64,000 nt of DNA from Dyella_B acidisoli. Its GTDB lineage: Bacteria > Pseudomonadota > Gammaproteobacteria > Xanthomonadales > Rhodanobacteraceae. The stretch spans positions 5,146,001-5,210,000 of the forward strand of contig NZ_CP064031.1 in assembly GCF_049532895.1 (NCBI RefSeq), read 5' to 3'. The first letter of the stretch is position 1. Each line of letters opens with the position of its first letter. The position numbers and the translations under genes are program-made. Positions 51,835 through 60,202 of this stretch are shown piece after piece. The notes beneath the pieces were generated by a model. That model was not told the DNA's origin. It did no database searches and was given only the letters and a program-made list of their open reading frames with translations.

Positions 51835-52686
51835 TTACTCCTGATCCAGATGTGCCGAGGCTTCCACCGATTCCTCGGGTGAGTCGCCGTGCATGGCATG
51901 CAGCGCTGCGACAGCCGCCTGCGAACCGCGTTCGCGGCGAATGATTTCGCCGGCCAAACCGATGTAAGCGATGGCGCCGCGCGAGCTGCGGTCGTACAAA
52001 TGAATGGGCTGGCCGTGGCTGGGCGCTTCGGCCAGGCGCACGTTGCGCGGAATGATCGAGCGCAGCACCTTGTCGCCGAAATGCTGGGTGAGCTGCGCGG
52101 AAACTTCATTGCCGAGGTTGTTGCGCACGTCGTACATGGTGCGCAGCAGGCCTTCGATTTCCAGCTGCGGATTCAGATGCTGGCGCACGGCTTTCACCGT
52201 ATCGAGCAGGCTCGAAAGGCCTTCCAGCGCAAAGTATTCGCATTGCACCGGAATCAGCAGGCTGGTCGCAGCGGTAAGCGCGTTGACGGTGAGCAGATGC
52301 AGCGTGGGCGGGCAATCGACCAGGATGATGTCGTATTTGCCGATGACTTTCGCCAGCTGTTCCTTGAGCCGGTTCTCTCGCGCCAGCGCGTCCATCAACT
52401 TCAATTCGGCGGCAGTGAGATCGCCATTGCCCGGCAGCAGATCGTAATGCGCTTCGGTAGTAACGATGGCTTGCTCGATCGGTGCTTCGCCCAGCAGCAC
52501 TTCGCAGCCGCTCGGCGAAACTTCGCGCTTATCCACGCCGGATGCCATGGTCGCGTTGCCCTGCGGATCGAGATCGATCAGCAGCACTTTGCGCTTCGCC
52601 GCAGCAAGCGCCGCAGCGAGGTTGACAGCGGTAGTGGTTTTGCCGACGCCACCTTTCTGGTTGGCGACAGCGATGATACGGGCCAT
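51835..52686 (-). CDS. parA: Chromosome-partitioning ATPase ParA
   Basis: 283 residues with the deviant Walker A KGGVGKTTTAVN, Walker A' LIDLDPQGNATMASG and Walker B IILVDCPPTL. It forms dynamic ATP-dependent gradients on the nucleoid that move ParB-parS complexes. It lies between rsmG (113 bases upstream) and parB, the usual order near the origin. The C-terminal tail (EESVEASAHLDQE) is acidic and variable. Confidence 0.95.
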   Translation of the reverse strand: MARIIAVANQKGGVGKTTTAVNLAAALAAAKRKVLLIDLDPQGNATMASGVDKREVSPSGCEVLLGEAPIEQAIVTTEAHYDLLPGNGDLTAAELKLMDALARENRLKEQLAKVIGKYDIILVDCPPTLHLLTVNALTAATSLLIPVQCEYFALEGLSSLLDTVKAVRQHLNPQLEIEGLLRTMYDVRNNLGNEVSAQLTQHFGDKVLRSIIPRNVRLAEAPSHGQPIHLYDRSSRGAIAYIGLAGEIIRRERGSQAAVAALHAMHGDSPEESVEASAHLDQE

Positions 52687-52799
52687 GTCTCGTCCGGTAC
52701 CGTGGGTGTATTCAAAAGGACGGCTAGATTAGCAGGAAGGGGGCGAAACAGCCTGCTGTCAGAGCCAGTGCAGGCCGCCCGGAGATCGTAGACAGGCTC

Positions 52800-53438
52800 T
52801 CATGGGTTTGCGTGCTCCAGCACGACCAGGTGGCGTTCCGCGGACCCCAGGCCCGGCACCGCCAGCGCATGAATGCCGCGAACGACGAATGCGGATGGCA
52901 CACCTGCAAGCTCTTCTTCCGGTGTCTTGCCCTTCATGGCCAGCCATACACCGTGGGGCGCCAGCAGATGGCCACCCCAGGCCAGCATGTCCGTCAGGCT
53001 GGCAAAAGCGCGGGCCGTGACGCAGTCGAACGAGCCTTCCACCTCTTCGACGCGCGATTGCAGCGCGCGCACGCCTTCCAATTTCAGTGCACGAATTGCT
53101 TCGCGCAGAAAGCGCACCTTCTTGCCGTTGGAATCCACCAGCAGCACCTGCCGGCCCGGTGCGGCAATGGCCAGGGGAATGCCCGGCAGGCCGGGGCCGG
53201 TGCCGAGGTCGGCCAGCGTTTCGCCCTTCACGTGAGGCAGGATGGCCAGCGAATCGAGCAGGTGCCGGCTCACCATCTCCGCAGGATCACGAATCGCGGT
53301 GAGGTTGTAGGCCGCGTTCCAGCGCTCGAGCAGCGCAAGGTAATCGAGCAAGCGCGACACGGCATCGGTCGGCAAGGACAGACCGAGCGCAGCAATGCCC
53401 TGTTCAAGCTGGATTTGCAGGGTAGAGCGATCGGCCAT
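52800..53438 (-). CDS. rsmG: 16S rRNA (guanine527-N7)-methyltransferase RsmG
   Basis: 212 residues, typical length. The SAM-binding motif is LADLGTGPGLPGIPLAI, preceded by the family N-terminus (LLDYLALLERWNAAYNLTAIRD). It methylates G527 of 16S rRNA. It heads the rsmG-parA-parB run. mnmG, which often precedes it, is not here. Confidence 0.95.
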   Translation of the reverse strand: MADRSTLQIQLEQGIAALGLSLPTDAVSRLLDYLALLERWNAAYNLTAIRDPAEMVSRHLLDSLAILPHVKGETLADLGTGPGLPGIPLAIAAPGRQVLLVDSNGKKVRFLREAIRALKLEGVRALQSRVEEVEGSFDCVTARAFASLTDMLAWGGHLLAPHGVWLAMKGKTPEEELAGVPSAFVVRGIHALAVPGLGSAERHLVVLEHANP

Positions 53439-53467
53439 TGCGGTTCCTTGAGAGACGTACGGTGCTT

Positions 53468-53493
53468 CGTAGGTTGAGGTGAAAACCCCAACG
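53468..53493. repeat. Type C repeat, single half-element
   Basis: CGTAGGTTGAGGTGAAAACC followed by CCAACG, upstream of rsmG, matching one arm of the type C repeat. Confidence 0.55.
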
Positions 53494-53531
53494 TTGCCAT
53501 GCCTGCGGCCTTAAGCAGATCCGCGAAGCAG

Positions 53532-53560
53532 TAAAAAAAGAAGACCCGCCGTAGCGGGTC
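53532..53560 (-). terminator. Intrinsic terminator of the small SPFH gene
   Basis: On the minus strand a GACCCGC/GCGGGTC stem is followed by TTCTTTTTTT, about 60 bases after the SPFH stop and ahead of rsmG. Confidence 0.85.
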
Positions 53561-53618
53561 GAACTTCTCAGATTCCCCTGAGCCGGTGCTTCTTGGGCAA
53601 CCTGGCCAGATGCTTTTG

Positions 53619-54077
53619 TTAGGCGGCGGCGTCCAGCTCGACGCGAGTCACCATCACACCGCGTTCGCGCAGTTGCTGGTTGAGGCTGGACTTAAGGCGA
53701 GCCACAACCTGGCGCTGTTCCTGTTGACTGGTTTCCGACTCCGACTGCAGGGCATCGAGCACGCCATGGCGGATGAGCTGATCAGCTTGTTCGATCACTG
53801 CGTCGGCGCGCTCAGGCTCCAACACTTGCCAGTACACGGTGCCTTGTACCGGCGTGGCTTTGGCATTGGAGGCATCGAAGCGCAGCACGCGTCCACTAAG
53901 GTCGATGCGATGACCGACACGATCCAGCAGCGGCATCACCACATGGGTGCCTGGCTGCAGCAGACGAACCTGCTTGCCGTAACGATAGAGGCTGTAGACC
54001 TGACCCGCCGGCACACGCTTCACCGCCACTGCAGCTAGGGAGAAAACCGCTATAAGAGTAAAGGTCAGGATGGTCAT
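53619..54077 (-). CDS. Small SPFH/band-7-domain membrane protein
   Basis: 152 residues: one N-terminal membrane segment (TFTLIAVFSLAAVAV), then RVPAGQVYSLYRYGKQVRLLQPGTHVVMPLLDRVGHRIDL, the opening of a band-7/SPFH (stomatin, HflK/C) domain. The text ends after ~150 residues in VMVTRVELDAAA, so it lacks the coiled-coil tail of full-length members. SPFH proteins organise membranes and control proteases. No NfeD partner is adjacent. It stands alone with its own terminator. Confidence 0.75.
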   Translation of the reverse strand: MTILTFTLIAVFSLAAVAVKRVPAGQVYSLYRYGKQVRLLQPGTHVVMPLLDRVGHRIDLSGRVLRFDASNAKATPVQGTVYWQVLEPERADAVIEQADQLIRHGVLDALQSESETSQQEQRQVVARLKSSLNQQLRERGVMVTRVELDAAA

Positions 54078-54374
54078 GATCTTTTAAAACAACCAGTTAA
54101 CTACGGTTTCTAAAAACTTTACGGAGCATCATTCTACAGGCACATGACGCCGCCAGGATTAATTCTAATTTAACGCCTGGATTTTCAACCCCGCAAGCCC
54201 TTTTTGTCAGCAAATCCTTAACGGTTGTTGGCACTGAAACGTTTGCATCGTTCGTGCCGTAGGCCAAGGCACATCGCCCCAGCTGTCCATGCTGTGACCC
54301 AAAGCACATCGCCCCGCCGATAGGTCTATCGGCAGGGCGATGGCGTGGCTGAAGTGCTAGCGGGCTAACTGGGG
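54078..54374. other. Intergenic region between the SPFH and pirin genes
   Basis: About 300 AT-richer bases. Apart from a hairpin after the pirin gene (54307-54342), I see no gene; short frames lack coding character. The left part probably holds the promoter of the SPFH gene. Confidence 0.5.
54307..54342 (-). terminator. Bulged hairpin after the pirin gene, probable terminator
   Basis: CATCGCCC-C-GCCGATAG pairs with CTATCGGC-A-GGGCGATG around GT: 16 pairs with one mismatch. The following minus-strand sequence (TGCTTTGG) is a poor T-run, so termination is likely but not sure. Confidence 0.55.
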
Positions 54375-55208
54375 TTAAAACTTGCCGGCGCGGAAGTCAG
54401 CAATGGCCTGGTGGATTTGCTCAGGTGTGTTCATCACGAACGGGCCGTAGCGCGCTACCGGCTCCTGTAGTGGCTGACCGGCCACCAAAAGCACACGGGA
54501 TGGGGCTTCGCGGCCGGCAATACGCACGCTGGTACCCTCGGACAACACCGCCAGTTCGCTGCGCGAAAGCTTCTCGCCCGCCACTTCGGCATCGTTACCG
54601 TCGAAGACATAGGCGAAGGCATGGTGGCCTTCCGGCAGCGGAATCTCGATGCCAGCCCCGGCTTCCAGGGCGATATCCAGGTACACCGGAGCGGTGACAA
54701 TTCCCGACACTGGACCGGTTGCGTCACCGAAATGGCCAGCAATGACCTTGAGCGTCACTCCAGAGACCGGGCGCACAACAGGAATGTGTTCTGGATCAAT
54801 ATCCTGGTAGCGCGGCTCGGTCATCTTGTCCTTGGCCGGCAGATTCACCCACAGCTGGAAGCCCCACATCAGGCCGTTTTCCTGCTGCGGCATTTCCGAA
54901 TGCAGGATGCCGCGACCAGCCGTCATCCATTGCACGCTGCCGGGCTTCAGATCGCCGCGGTTGCCGTGGTTGTCGCCATGCTGCATGTGGCCGGCCAGCA
55001 TGTAGGTGACGGTTTCGAAGCCGCGGTGCGGATGCTCAGGAAAGCCGGCTATGTAATCGCCCGCCTGGTCAGAGCGGAATTCGTCCAGCAGCAGGAAGGG
55101 ATCGAGCATGTCCAGCCCAGGCTGGCCGATGATGCGCTTGAGCTTTACGCCCGCACCGTCGGCGGTATCGATGCCGCGGATGCGGCGGAGAATGCGGCGC
55201 TCAGTCAT
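54375..55208 (-). CDS. Pirin family protein
   Basis: 277 residues from the ATG preceded by GGGAG. The bicupin fold is marked by PHPHRGFETVTYMLAGHMQH with metal-binding His residues, and GSVQWMTAGRGILHSE. Bacterial pirins are Fe-binding, and some (YhhW) have quercetinase activity. It stands alone. The longer upstream frame (to 55460) lacks coding character. Confidence 0.92.
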   Translation of the reverse strand: MTERRILRRIRGIDTADGAGVKLKRIIGQPGLDMLDPFLLLDEFRSDQAGDYIAGFPEHPHRGFETVTYMLAGHMQHGDNHGNRGDLKPGSVQWMTAGRGILHSEMPQQENGLMWGFQLWVNLPAKDKMTEPRYQDIDPEHIPVVRPVSGVTLKVIAGHFGDATGPVSGIVTAPVYLDIALEAGAGIEIPLPEGHHAFAYVFDGNDAEVAGEKLSRSELAVLSEGTSVRIAGREAPSRVLLVAGQPLQEPVARYGPFVMNTPEQIHQAIADFRAGKF

Positions 55209-55336
55209 GGTGTGCTCCCGTAAGAACGATCTGGCGCACATGATGGTTGTGCTGAAGCAGCAACCCAAGTAGGAAGGGGCGAACGGACTGTTTCGAGTCA
55301 TGCACGCAGAACTGCGTTTTACCGCAAGTCGTGCCC

Positions 55337-55369
55337 GCTCACCCTGGCCCTCTCCCTGGAGGGAGAGGG
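55337..55369. repeat. Type B REP-like repeat
   Basis: GCTCACCCTGGCCCTCTCCC hairpin with GGGAGAGGG, single copy between pirin and the UPF0149 gene. Confidence 0.7.
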
Positions 55370-55380
55370 AATAGAACGAC

Positions 55381-56070
55381 TCAATGCACCCAATGCCCGC
55401 TGCGTTGCCGCGGTGGTGCGGGATGCTCGGCTTTCGACTCGTTCGCGCGAAGCAGCGCATCCAGTTCCGCTTCTGTGGCGGGATGCTCGAACCAATACTG
55501 GTTTACGGCGGCCAGCACAGCGGGGAGTTGCGCCAAGCAGTCGTCGTATTCCTCGTCGGTGAGTTTTTCGAACTCGGCTTCGGCGCTGAGAATACCTTCG
55601 TCCACGGCCAGGGCCATCACGGGGCCGAGCACTTCCATCAAGGACGGATCGTCGGCCAGGCGCTTTTCCCACAGTGCTGCGCGTAGATCGATGCCGCGGC
55701 TGAAGCCCTCGCACCAGCCGGCCGCCGACAGCGCCGGGCCGGCTTCGGTGTCGATTTCGCCGAGAATCGGTTCGTAGGCGTCCACGTCCAGTTCGGCGCT
55801 AATCGAATCGTTGAGCTTGGCGAGCAAGGCCAATACGCGGTTGCCTTCGTTTTCGTCCGCAAACGGCTCATGCAGCACTTCGGGCAGCCATTCCTCCGGC
55901 AGTACCTGTGTGGGGCCTACGGCCAAGGCGCTGAGCAGGCCGTGCACCCCGTCGAGCAGCAGATGGCCGTCACCTTCCTGGGTGTGCGTGCGCAAGTAGG
56001 CATCCAGCTCGTCGAGCTCGCGATCATCCAGGGAACTGGGCCATTCGGTCTTGGTTTCGCTCATCGTCAT
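55381..56070 (-). CDS. UPF0149 (YecA/YgfB-like) family protein
   Basis: 229 residues, very acidic. LDELDAYLRTHTQEGDGHLLLDGVHGLLSALAVGPTQV and the GWCEGFSRGI motif are UPF0149 signatures. The usual C-terminal SEC-C zinc motif of YecA is absent; the end is PPRQRSGHWVH. Its ATG overlaps the exonuclease III stop (ATGA), so the two are coupled. Function not established. Confidence 0.85.
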   Translation of the reverse strand: MTMSETKTEWPSSLDDRELDELDAYLRTHTQEGDGHLLLDGVHGLLSALAVGPTQVLPEEWLPEVLHEPFADENEGNRVLALLAKLNDSISAELDVDAYEPILGEIDTEAGPALSAAGWCEGFSRGIDLRAALWEKRLADDPSLMEVLGPVMALAVDEGILSAEAEFEKLTDEEYDDCLAQLPAVLAAVNQYWFEHPATEAELDALLRANESKAEHPAPPRQRSGHWVH

Positions 56071-56849
56071 TCAATATCCAGGTCTACCGTGACCGGAGTG
56101 TGGTCGGAAGGCCGCTCCCAGCGCCTCGGTTCACGGTCAATGGTGGCACTCTTGGCCGACGATTTCAGGGCATCGCCCAGCAGGATCAAGTCGATGCGCA
56201 ACCCCATGTTGCGCCGGAACGCACCCTGCCGGTAGTCCCACCAGCTGTAATGGCCGGCGTCCTGTTCAAAAAGGCGAAAGCTGTCGTGCAGGCCCAGCTC
56301 CGTAATGGCTTTCAGGGCGGCGCGCTCGGGCGGGGAGCACAGCACTTCCTCACCCCAGGCAGGCGCGTCGTAGACGTCGCGATCATCCGGGGCGATGTTG
56401 AAATCGCCCAGCACCACCAGCTTGGGATGGCGCTGGATTTCTTTCGCTAGAAACGCGTGCACTTTTTCCAGCCAGTGGAGCTTGTAGGTGTATTTCTCGT
56501 CACCCACGGCCTTGCCGTTCACGACGTAAAGATCGACCACGCGCACGCCACCCACCGTGGCGGCGAGGATGCGCCGCTGCGGATCGTCCAGCCCGGGAAT
56601 GTCGGTGATTACGTCTTCAAAGGACAAGCCAGCATCATTCCGAGCCAGGATCGCCACGCCGTTGTAGGTTTTCTGACCGGCGTAGATCGCTTGATAGCCC
56701 GCGGCGGCCAATTCGTCGACGGGAAACTTGGCGTCTTCCAGCTTGGTTTCCTGCAGCGCCACGACGTCTGGGCGTGCATCGGCCAGCCACTGGGTGAGGT
56801 GCGGAATGCGCACCTTCAGCGAGTTCACGTTCCAGGAGGCGATTTTCAT
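56067..56849 (-). CDS. xthA: Exodeoxyribonuclease III
   Basis: 260 residues. It cuts at abasic sites and degrades 3' ends in base-excision repair. The endonuclease/exonuclease/phosphatase motifs are present: ASWNVNSLKVR, LQETKLED (metal Glu), GDFNIAPDDRDV, GLRIDLIL and SDHTPV (catalytic His). The gene is followed by a coupled UPF0149 gene. Confidence 0.95.
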   Translation of the reverse strand: MKIASWNVNSLKVRIPHLTQWLADARPDVVALQETKLEDAKFPVDELAAAGYQAIYAGQKTYNGVAILARNDAGLSFEDVITDIPGLDDPQRRILAATVGGVRVVDLYVVNGKAVGDEKYTYKLHWLEKVHAFLAKEIQRHPKLVVLGDFNIAPDDRDVYDAPAWGEEVLCSPPERAALKAITELGLHDSFRLFEQDAGHYSWWDYRQGAFRRNMGLRIDLILLGDALKSSAKSATIDREPRRWERPSDHTPVTVDLDIE

Positions 56850-56976
56850 GCGCGGGATTGTACGGGATGACGATGACGCACACGGGCTGCCCCATGACGC
56901 AGCGTGCCTTCATGCACATGGGCACAAGGGGGTTAGCTGCTAGCGTGGGGCTTTCTTGTGTCCGCGGAACGCTGTC

Positions 56977-59031
56977 ATGCTCAAACCCTCCCGCTTGCTG
57001 TTGCCGCTCCTTGCCGCGTTGCTCGCCCCGGTCGCGGTGGCCGATACGCGCAGCACTCCTGACCCGCGTATCGAAACCTTGCTCACCCAACTGGGTAAGG
57101 TGCGCGATATCAATGAAGTAGCGCTGTCGCCGGATGGGCATCAGCTCGCCTGGGTTGTGGAAACCGAGGGCAAGCCAGGTATCGTGCTGGCCGACGTCGA
57201 CGGCAAGAACGCGCATAGCGTCGGCATAGCCACCAAACCCGGCATATGCAGCGAAGAAGGCATCGCTTGGGCGCCGGATTCGCGTCATCTGGCCTTTCTC
57301 TCTAATTGCGCCAGCACTCGTAACGGTATGGGCGGCAGCAAGCAGCAGGACGTCTACGTGCTCGACACGCAGTCGTCGGGCCAGCCGGAACATCTGTCCA
57401 ACCTCAATGGCTACGCGCATGCGCTGAGCTGGTCGCCGGATGGCAAAACGCTGGGCTTCCTTTATGTGGAAGGTGCCACGCGCCCGGCCAGTGCGCTGGC
57501 GGCGGCGAAGCCGTCCGTCGGCGAGATCGGCGTGGAAGGCATCGAAGTGCAACGGGTCGCCACCTTGCCTGCGCAGGGCGGTGCGGTGCAGCGAGTCACG
57601 CCAGCCGACAGCTATGTCTACGAGTTCGCGTGGGCGCCGGATAGCGATCGCGTGGCTTATGTCGCTGCACCAGCACCGGGTGACAACAATTGGTGGATCG
57701 CGCAGCTCTATGTGCAGAGTGCGCAGGCAAGCGCGACACGCACGGCCGTGGTCAATCCGAATACCGTCAGCGGGCCATTACATGGTTTGCAGATCGCGTT
57801 GCCGCGTTGGTCGCCGGACGGTTCGCGCATCGCTTTCATTGGTGGCTTGATGAGCGATCAGGGTTTTACTGGCGGCGACATTTACAGCGTTGCCGCTGGC
57901 GGTGGCGCACCCGTCAATCTCACATCAGGCATCCATGTCTCGCCATCGTGGTTTACCTGGAGTTCGCCGCAGTCGCTGCTAGTGAACCAATTCAGCGACG
58001 GTCACGCGCAATTGGCGGAATACACGGTGGACGCACGGCACGCGCAGCAGCAGCGCGTGTTGTTCACGACGCAAGGCGCGGTATGGGACGGGAGCGCAAT
58101 CATGGGGCTTTCATTCTCCGCTGATCATCGCTACGTAGCGTTCGAGCAATCGTCCTTCGACGTGGCACCGGAGGTCTACGCGGGTGCAGTGGACAGTGGA
58201 GCACCTCATGCCGTCACCGCGATCAACGCAGCGTTGAAGCCGAGCTGGGGCAAAGCCGAATCGGTCGAATGGGATCACGATGGTTTCCACGTGCAGGGTT
58301 GGCTGCTGTACCCGGTCAACTACGATCCCAACAAGCACTATCCGATGATCGTGAACGTGCACGGCGGCCCTTCCGGCGCAGTGCTGCCGCGCTGGCCTGG
58401 GTTGGGTGCGAGTTTCGCGCCGTTCTCTGGATTGGGCTATTTCGTTTTCATGCCGAATCCGCGCGGCAGCTACGGTCAGGGGGAGGCCTTCGTGCAGGCC
58501 AACCGCAAGGACTTCGGCTATGGCGACCTGCATGACACGCTTGCCGGTGTCGATGCCGTGGAAAAGAAAGTGTCGGTGGACGATCACCGTCTTGGCCTCG
58601 TCGGCTGGAGTTACGGCGGCTTCATGAGCATGTTCGCGCCCACGCAAACGCAGCGCTTCCGCGCCGTGGTGGCCGGCGCAGGTATTGCCAATTGGCAGAG
58701 CTATTACGGGCAGAACCTGATCGATCAGTGGATGATTCCGTTCTTCGGCGCATCCGTGTACGACGATCCTGCGGTGTATGCGAAAAGCTCGGCGATCAAC
58801 TTCATCAAGAATGTGAAGACACCCACGCTGATCGTAGTGGGTGAACGCGACGCAGAATGCCCGGCGCCACAATCGTTCGAATACTGGCATGCCTTGCGCA
58901 CCCTCGGTGTGCCGACGTCGCTGGTGGTGTATCCCAACGAAGGACATCATTTCGTCAATCCGGTGCATCAACGTGATCTGCTGCAGCGGGCGTTGAATTG
59001 GTTTGAGAAGTATTTGCCGCCGCAGTCGTAA
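56977..59031 (+). CDS. S9-family peptidase (acylaminoacyl/dipeptidyl peptidase-like), exported
   Basis: 684 residues from an ATG opening a signal peptide (RLLLPLLAALLAPVAVA). The propeller (EVALSPDGHQLAWVVETEG; ...) is followed by a hydrolase with S545 in GWSYGGF, D625 in GERDAECP and H657 in EGHHF. The product likely releases dipeptides or blocked residues in the periplasm. It is the third S9 gene of the window; it is not adjacent to the other two. Confidence 0.9.
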   Translation: MLKPSRLLLPLLAALLAPVAVADTRSTPDPRIETLLTQLGKVRDINEVALSPDGHQLAWVVETEGKPGIVLADVDGKNAHSVGIATKPGICSEEGIAWAPDSRHLAFLSNCASTRNGMGGSKQQDVYVLDTQSSGQPEHLSNLNGYAHALSWSPDGKTLGFLYVEGATRPASALAAAKPSVGEIGVEGIEVQRVATLPAQGGAVQRVTPADSYVYEFAWAPDSDRVAYVAAPAPGDNNWWIAQLYVQSAQASATRTAVVNPNTVSGPLHGLQIALPRWSPDGSRIAFIGGLMSDQGFTGGDIYSVAAGGGAPVNLTSGIHVSPSWFTWSSPQSLLVNQFSDGHAQLAEYTVDARHAQQQRVLFTTQGAVWDGSAIMGLSFSADHRYVAFEQSSFDVAPEVYAGAVDSGAPHAVTAINAALKPSWGKAESVEWDHDGFHVQGWLLYPVNYDPNKHYPMIVNVHGGPSGAVLPRWPGLGASFAPFSGLGYFVFMPNPRGSYGQGEAFVQANRKDFGYGDLHDTLAGVDAVEKKVSVDDHRLGLVGWSYGGFMSMFAPTQTQRFRAVVAGAGIANWQSYYGQNLIDQWMIPFFGASVYDDPAVYAKSSAINFIKNVKTPTLIVVGERDAECPAPQSFEYWHALRTLGVPTSLVVYPNEGHHFVNPVHQRDLLQRALNWFEKYLPPQS

Positions 59032-59078
59032 CACGAGATCCACACACGCTCCTCTCTCGACGTGAGAGGGGCGTTATC

Positions 59079-60161
59079 TCAGAACAGCTCACCCTGCGGC
59101 GACACTTTCCGCGGAGGCACAAAACGCGACGTATCCAGTTGCAACGCGCGTGCGCGAGTCAATCCACGACGACGGCATGTCACTTCAAAGCGACGCCGCA
59201 ACAGTTCGGCAAATACGCCTTGCCCTCGCATGCGCGTGGCGAAGTTGCTGTCGTAATCTTTGCCACCATTGGACTGCTGCACTAGGCTCATCACGTGCTC
59301 TGCACGCTGCGCCGCGTGCAAGCTGAGCCATTCGCGAAACAGTGCTTTTAACTCATACGGCAATCGAATGACCGTGTAGCCCGCGCAGCTCGCGCCCGCG
59401 TCGGCTGCCTGCTTAAGCACGGCTTCCATATCACGATCGTTCAACGCAGGGATGATCGGCGCCACCAGCACGCCTACCGGCACACCAGCCTCGGCCAAGG
59501 TGCGAATGGCTTTCAACCGCCGATGCGGCGCACTCGCACGCGGTTCAAGCTTCGCCGCCAAATGATTGTCCAATGAATTCACCGAGACGAACACCTGCAC
59601 CAAGCCTTCTCGCGCCATCGGTACGAGGATGTCGAGATCACGTTCCACCAACGCGTTCTTCGTGACGAGGGTGCAAGGGTGATGGCATTCGGCCAGCACT
59701 TCCAATGCAGCACGCGTGATGCGCCATCGTTTTTCGATCGGCTGGTAAGGATCCGTATTGCTGCCGATATTGATGGGACTGGCGACATAGCCTGGCTTGG
59801 ACAGTTCTGAACGCAGCACTTCAGCCAAGTTGCTCTTGGCACGAAGCTTGGTTTCGAAATCGAGGCCAGGGGACAGATTCAAATAGCTGTGGCTGGGTCG
59901 CGCGTAGCAGTAAATGCAGCCGTGCTCGCAGCCGCGATACGGATTCATCGCCGCTGTGAAACTCAGGTCTGGCGAATCGTTGTGTGTTATGACACTACGT
60001 GCACGTTCTTCCGTCACTTCCGTGCGCGGACGCAGACACTCTTCATCCAGCATGGCATGCTGCCAGCCATCGTCTTCGGCGTGATGACGAATGCTTTCGA
60101 AGCGTCCTTCCGGATTGGATGCAGCGCCGCGGCCTTTGAATGCGTGAAGGGGGTCAGCCAT
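59079..60161 (-). CDS. PA0069-family radical SAM protein
   Basis: 360 residues with the cluster-binding CxxxCxxC at C78, C82 and C85 (GCEHGCIYCYARPSH) and the SplB-like downstream pattern (PINIGSNTDPYQPIEK). PA0069/Rv2578c proteins are radical SAM enzymes related to spore photoproduct lyase whose reaction is not known. The TTG/GTG alternatives upstream are not needed; the ATG gives the usual start. It lies 41 bases upstream of the stop of the patatin-like gene, on the same strand. Confidence 0.9.
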   Translation of the reverse strand: MADPLHAFKGRGAASNPEGRFESIRHHAEDDGWQHAMLDEECLRPRTEVTEERARSVITHNDSPDLSFTAAMNPYRGCEHGCIYCYARPSHSYLNLSPGLDFETKLRAKSNLAEVLRSELSKPGYVASPINIGSNTDPYQPIEKRWRITRAALEVLAECHHPCTLVTKNALVERDLDILVPMAREGLVQVFVSVNSLDNHLAAKLEPRASAPHRRLKAIRTLAEAGVPVGVLVAPIIPALNDRDMEAVLKQAADAGASCAGYTVIRLPYELKALFREWLSLHAAQRAEHVMSLVQQSNGGKDYDSNFATRMRGQGVFAELLRRRFEVTCRRRGLTRARALQLDTSRFVPPRKVSPQGELF

Positions 60162-60202
60162 TGCTCAATGATGCGCCGTGCTCATCTCACACTGCGCGAC
60201 AC

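Noticed and set aside
50956..53438. Search for a parS site near parA-parB
   Set aside because: No TGTTTCACGTGAAACA-like 16-mer was seen by eye; a computed scan allowing mismatches is needed before saying it is absent.
54097..54309. Minus-strand frame of 70 codons between the SPFH and pirin genes
   Set aside because: AT-rich non-coding text overlapping the pirin terminator hairpin; no ribosome site.
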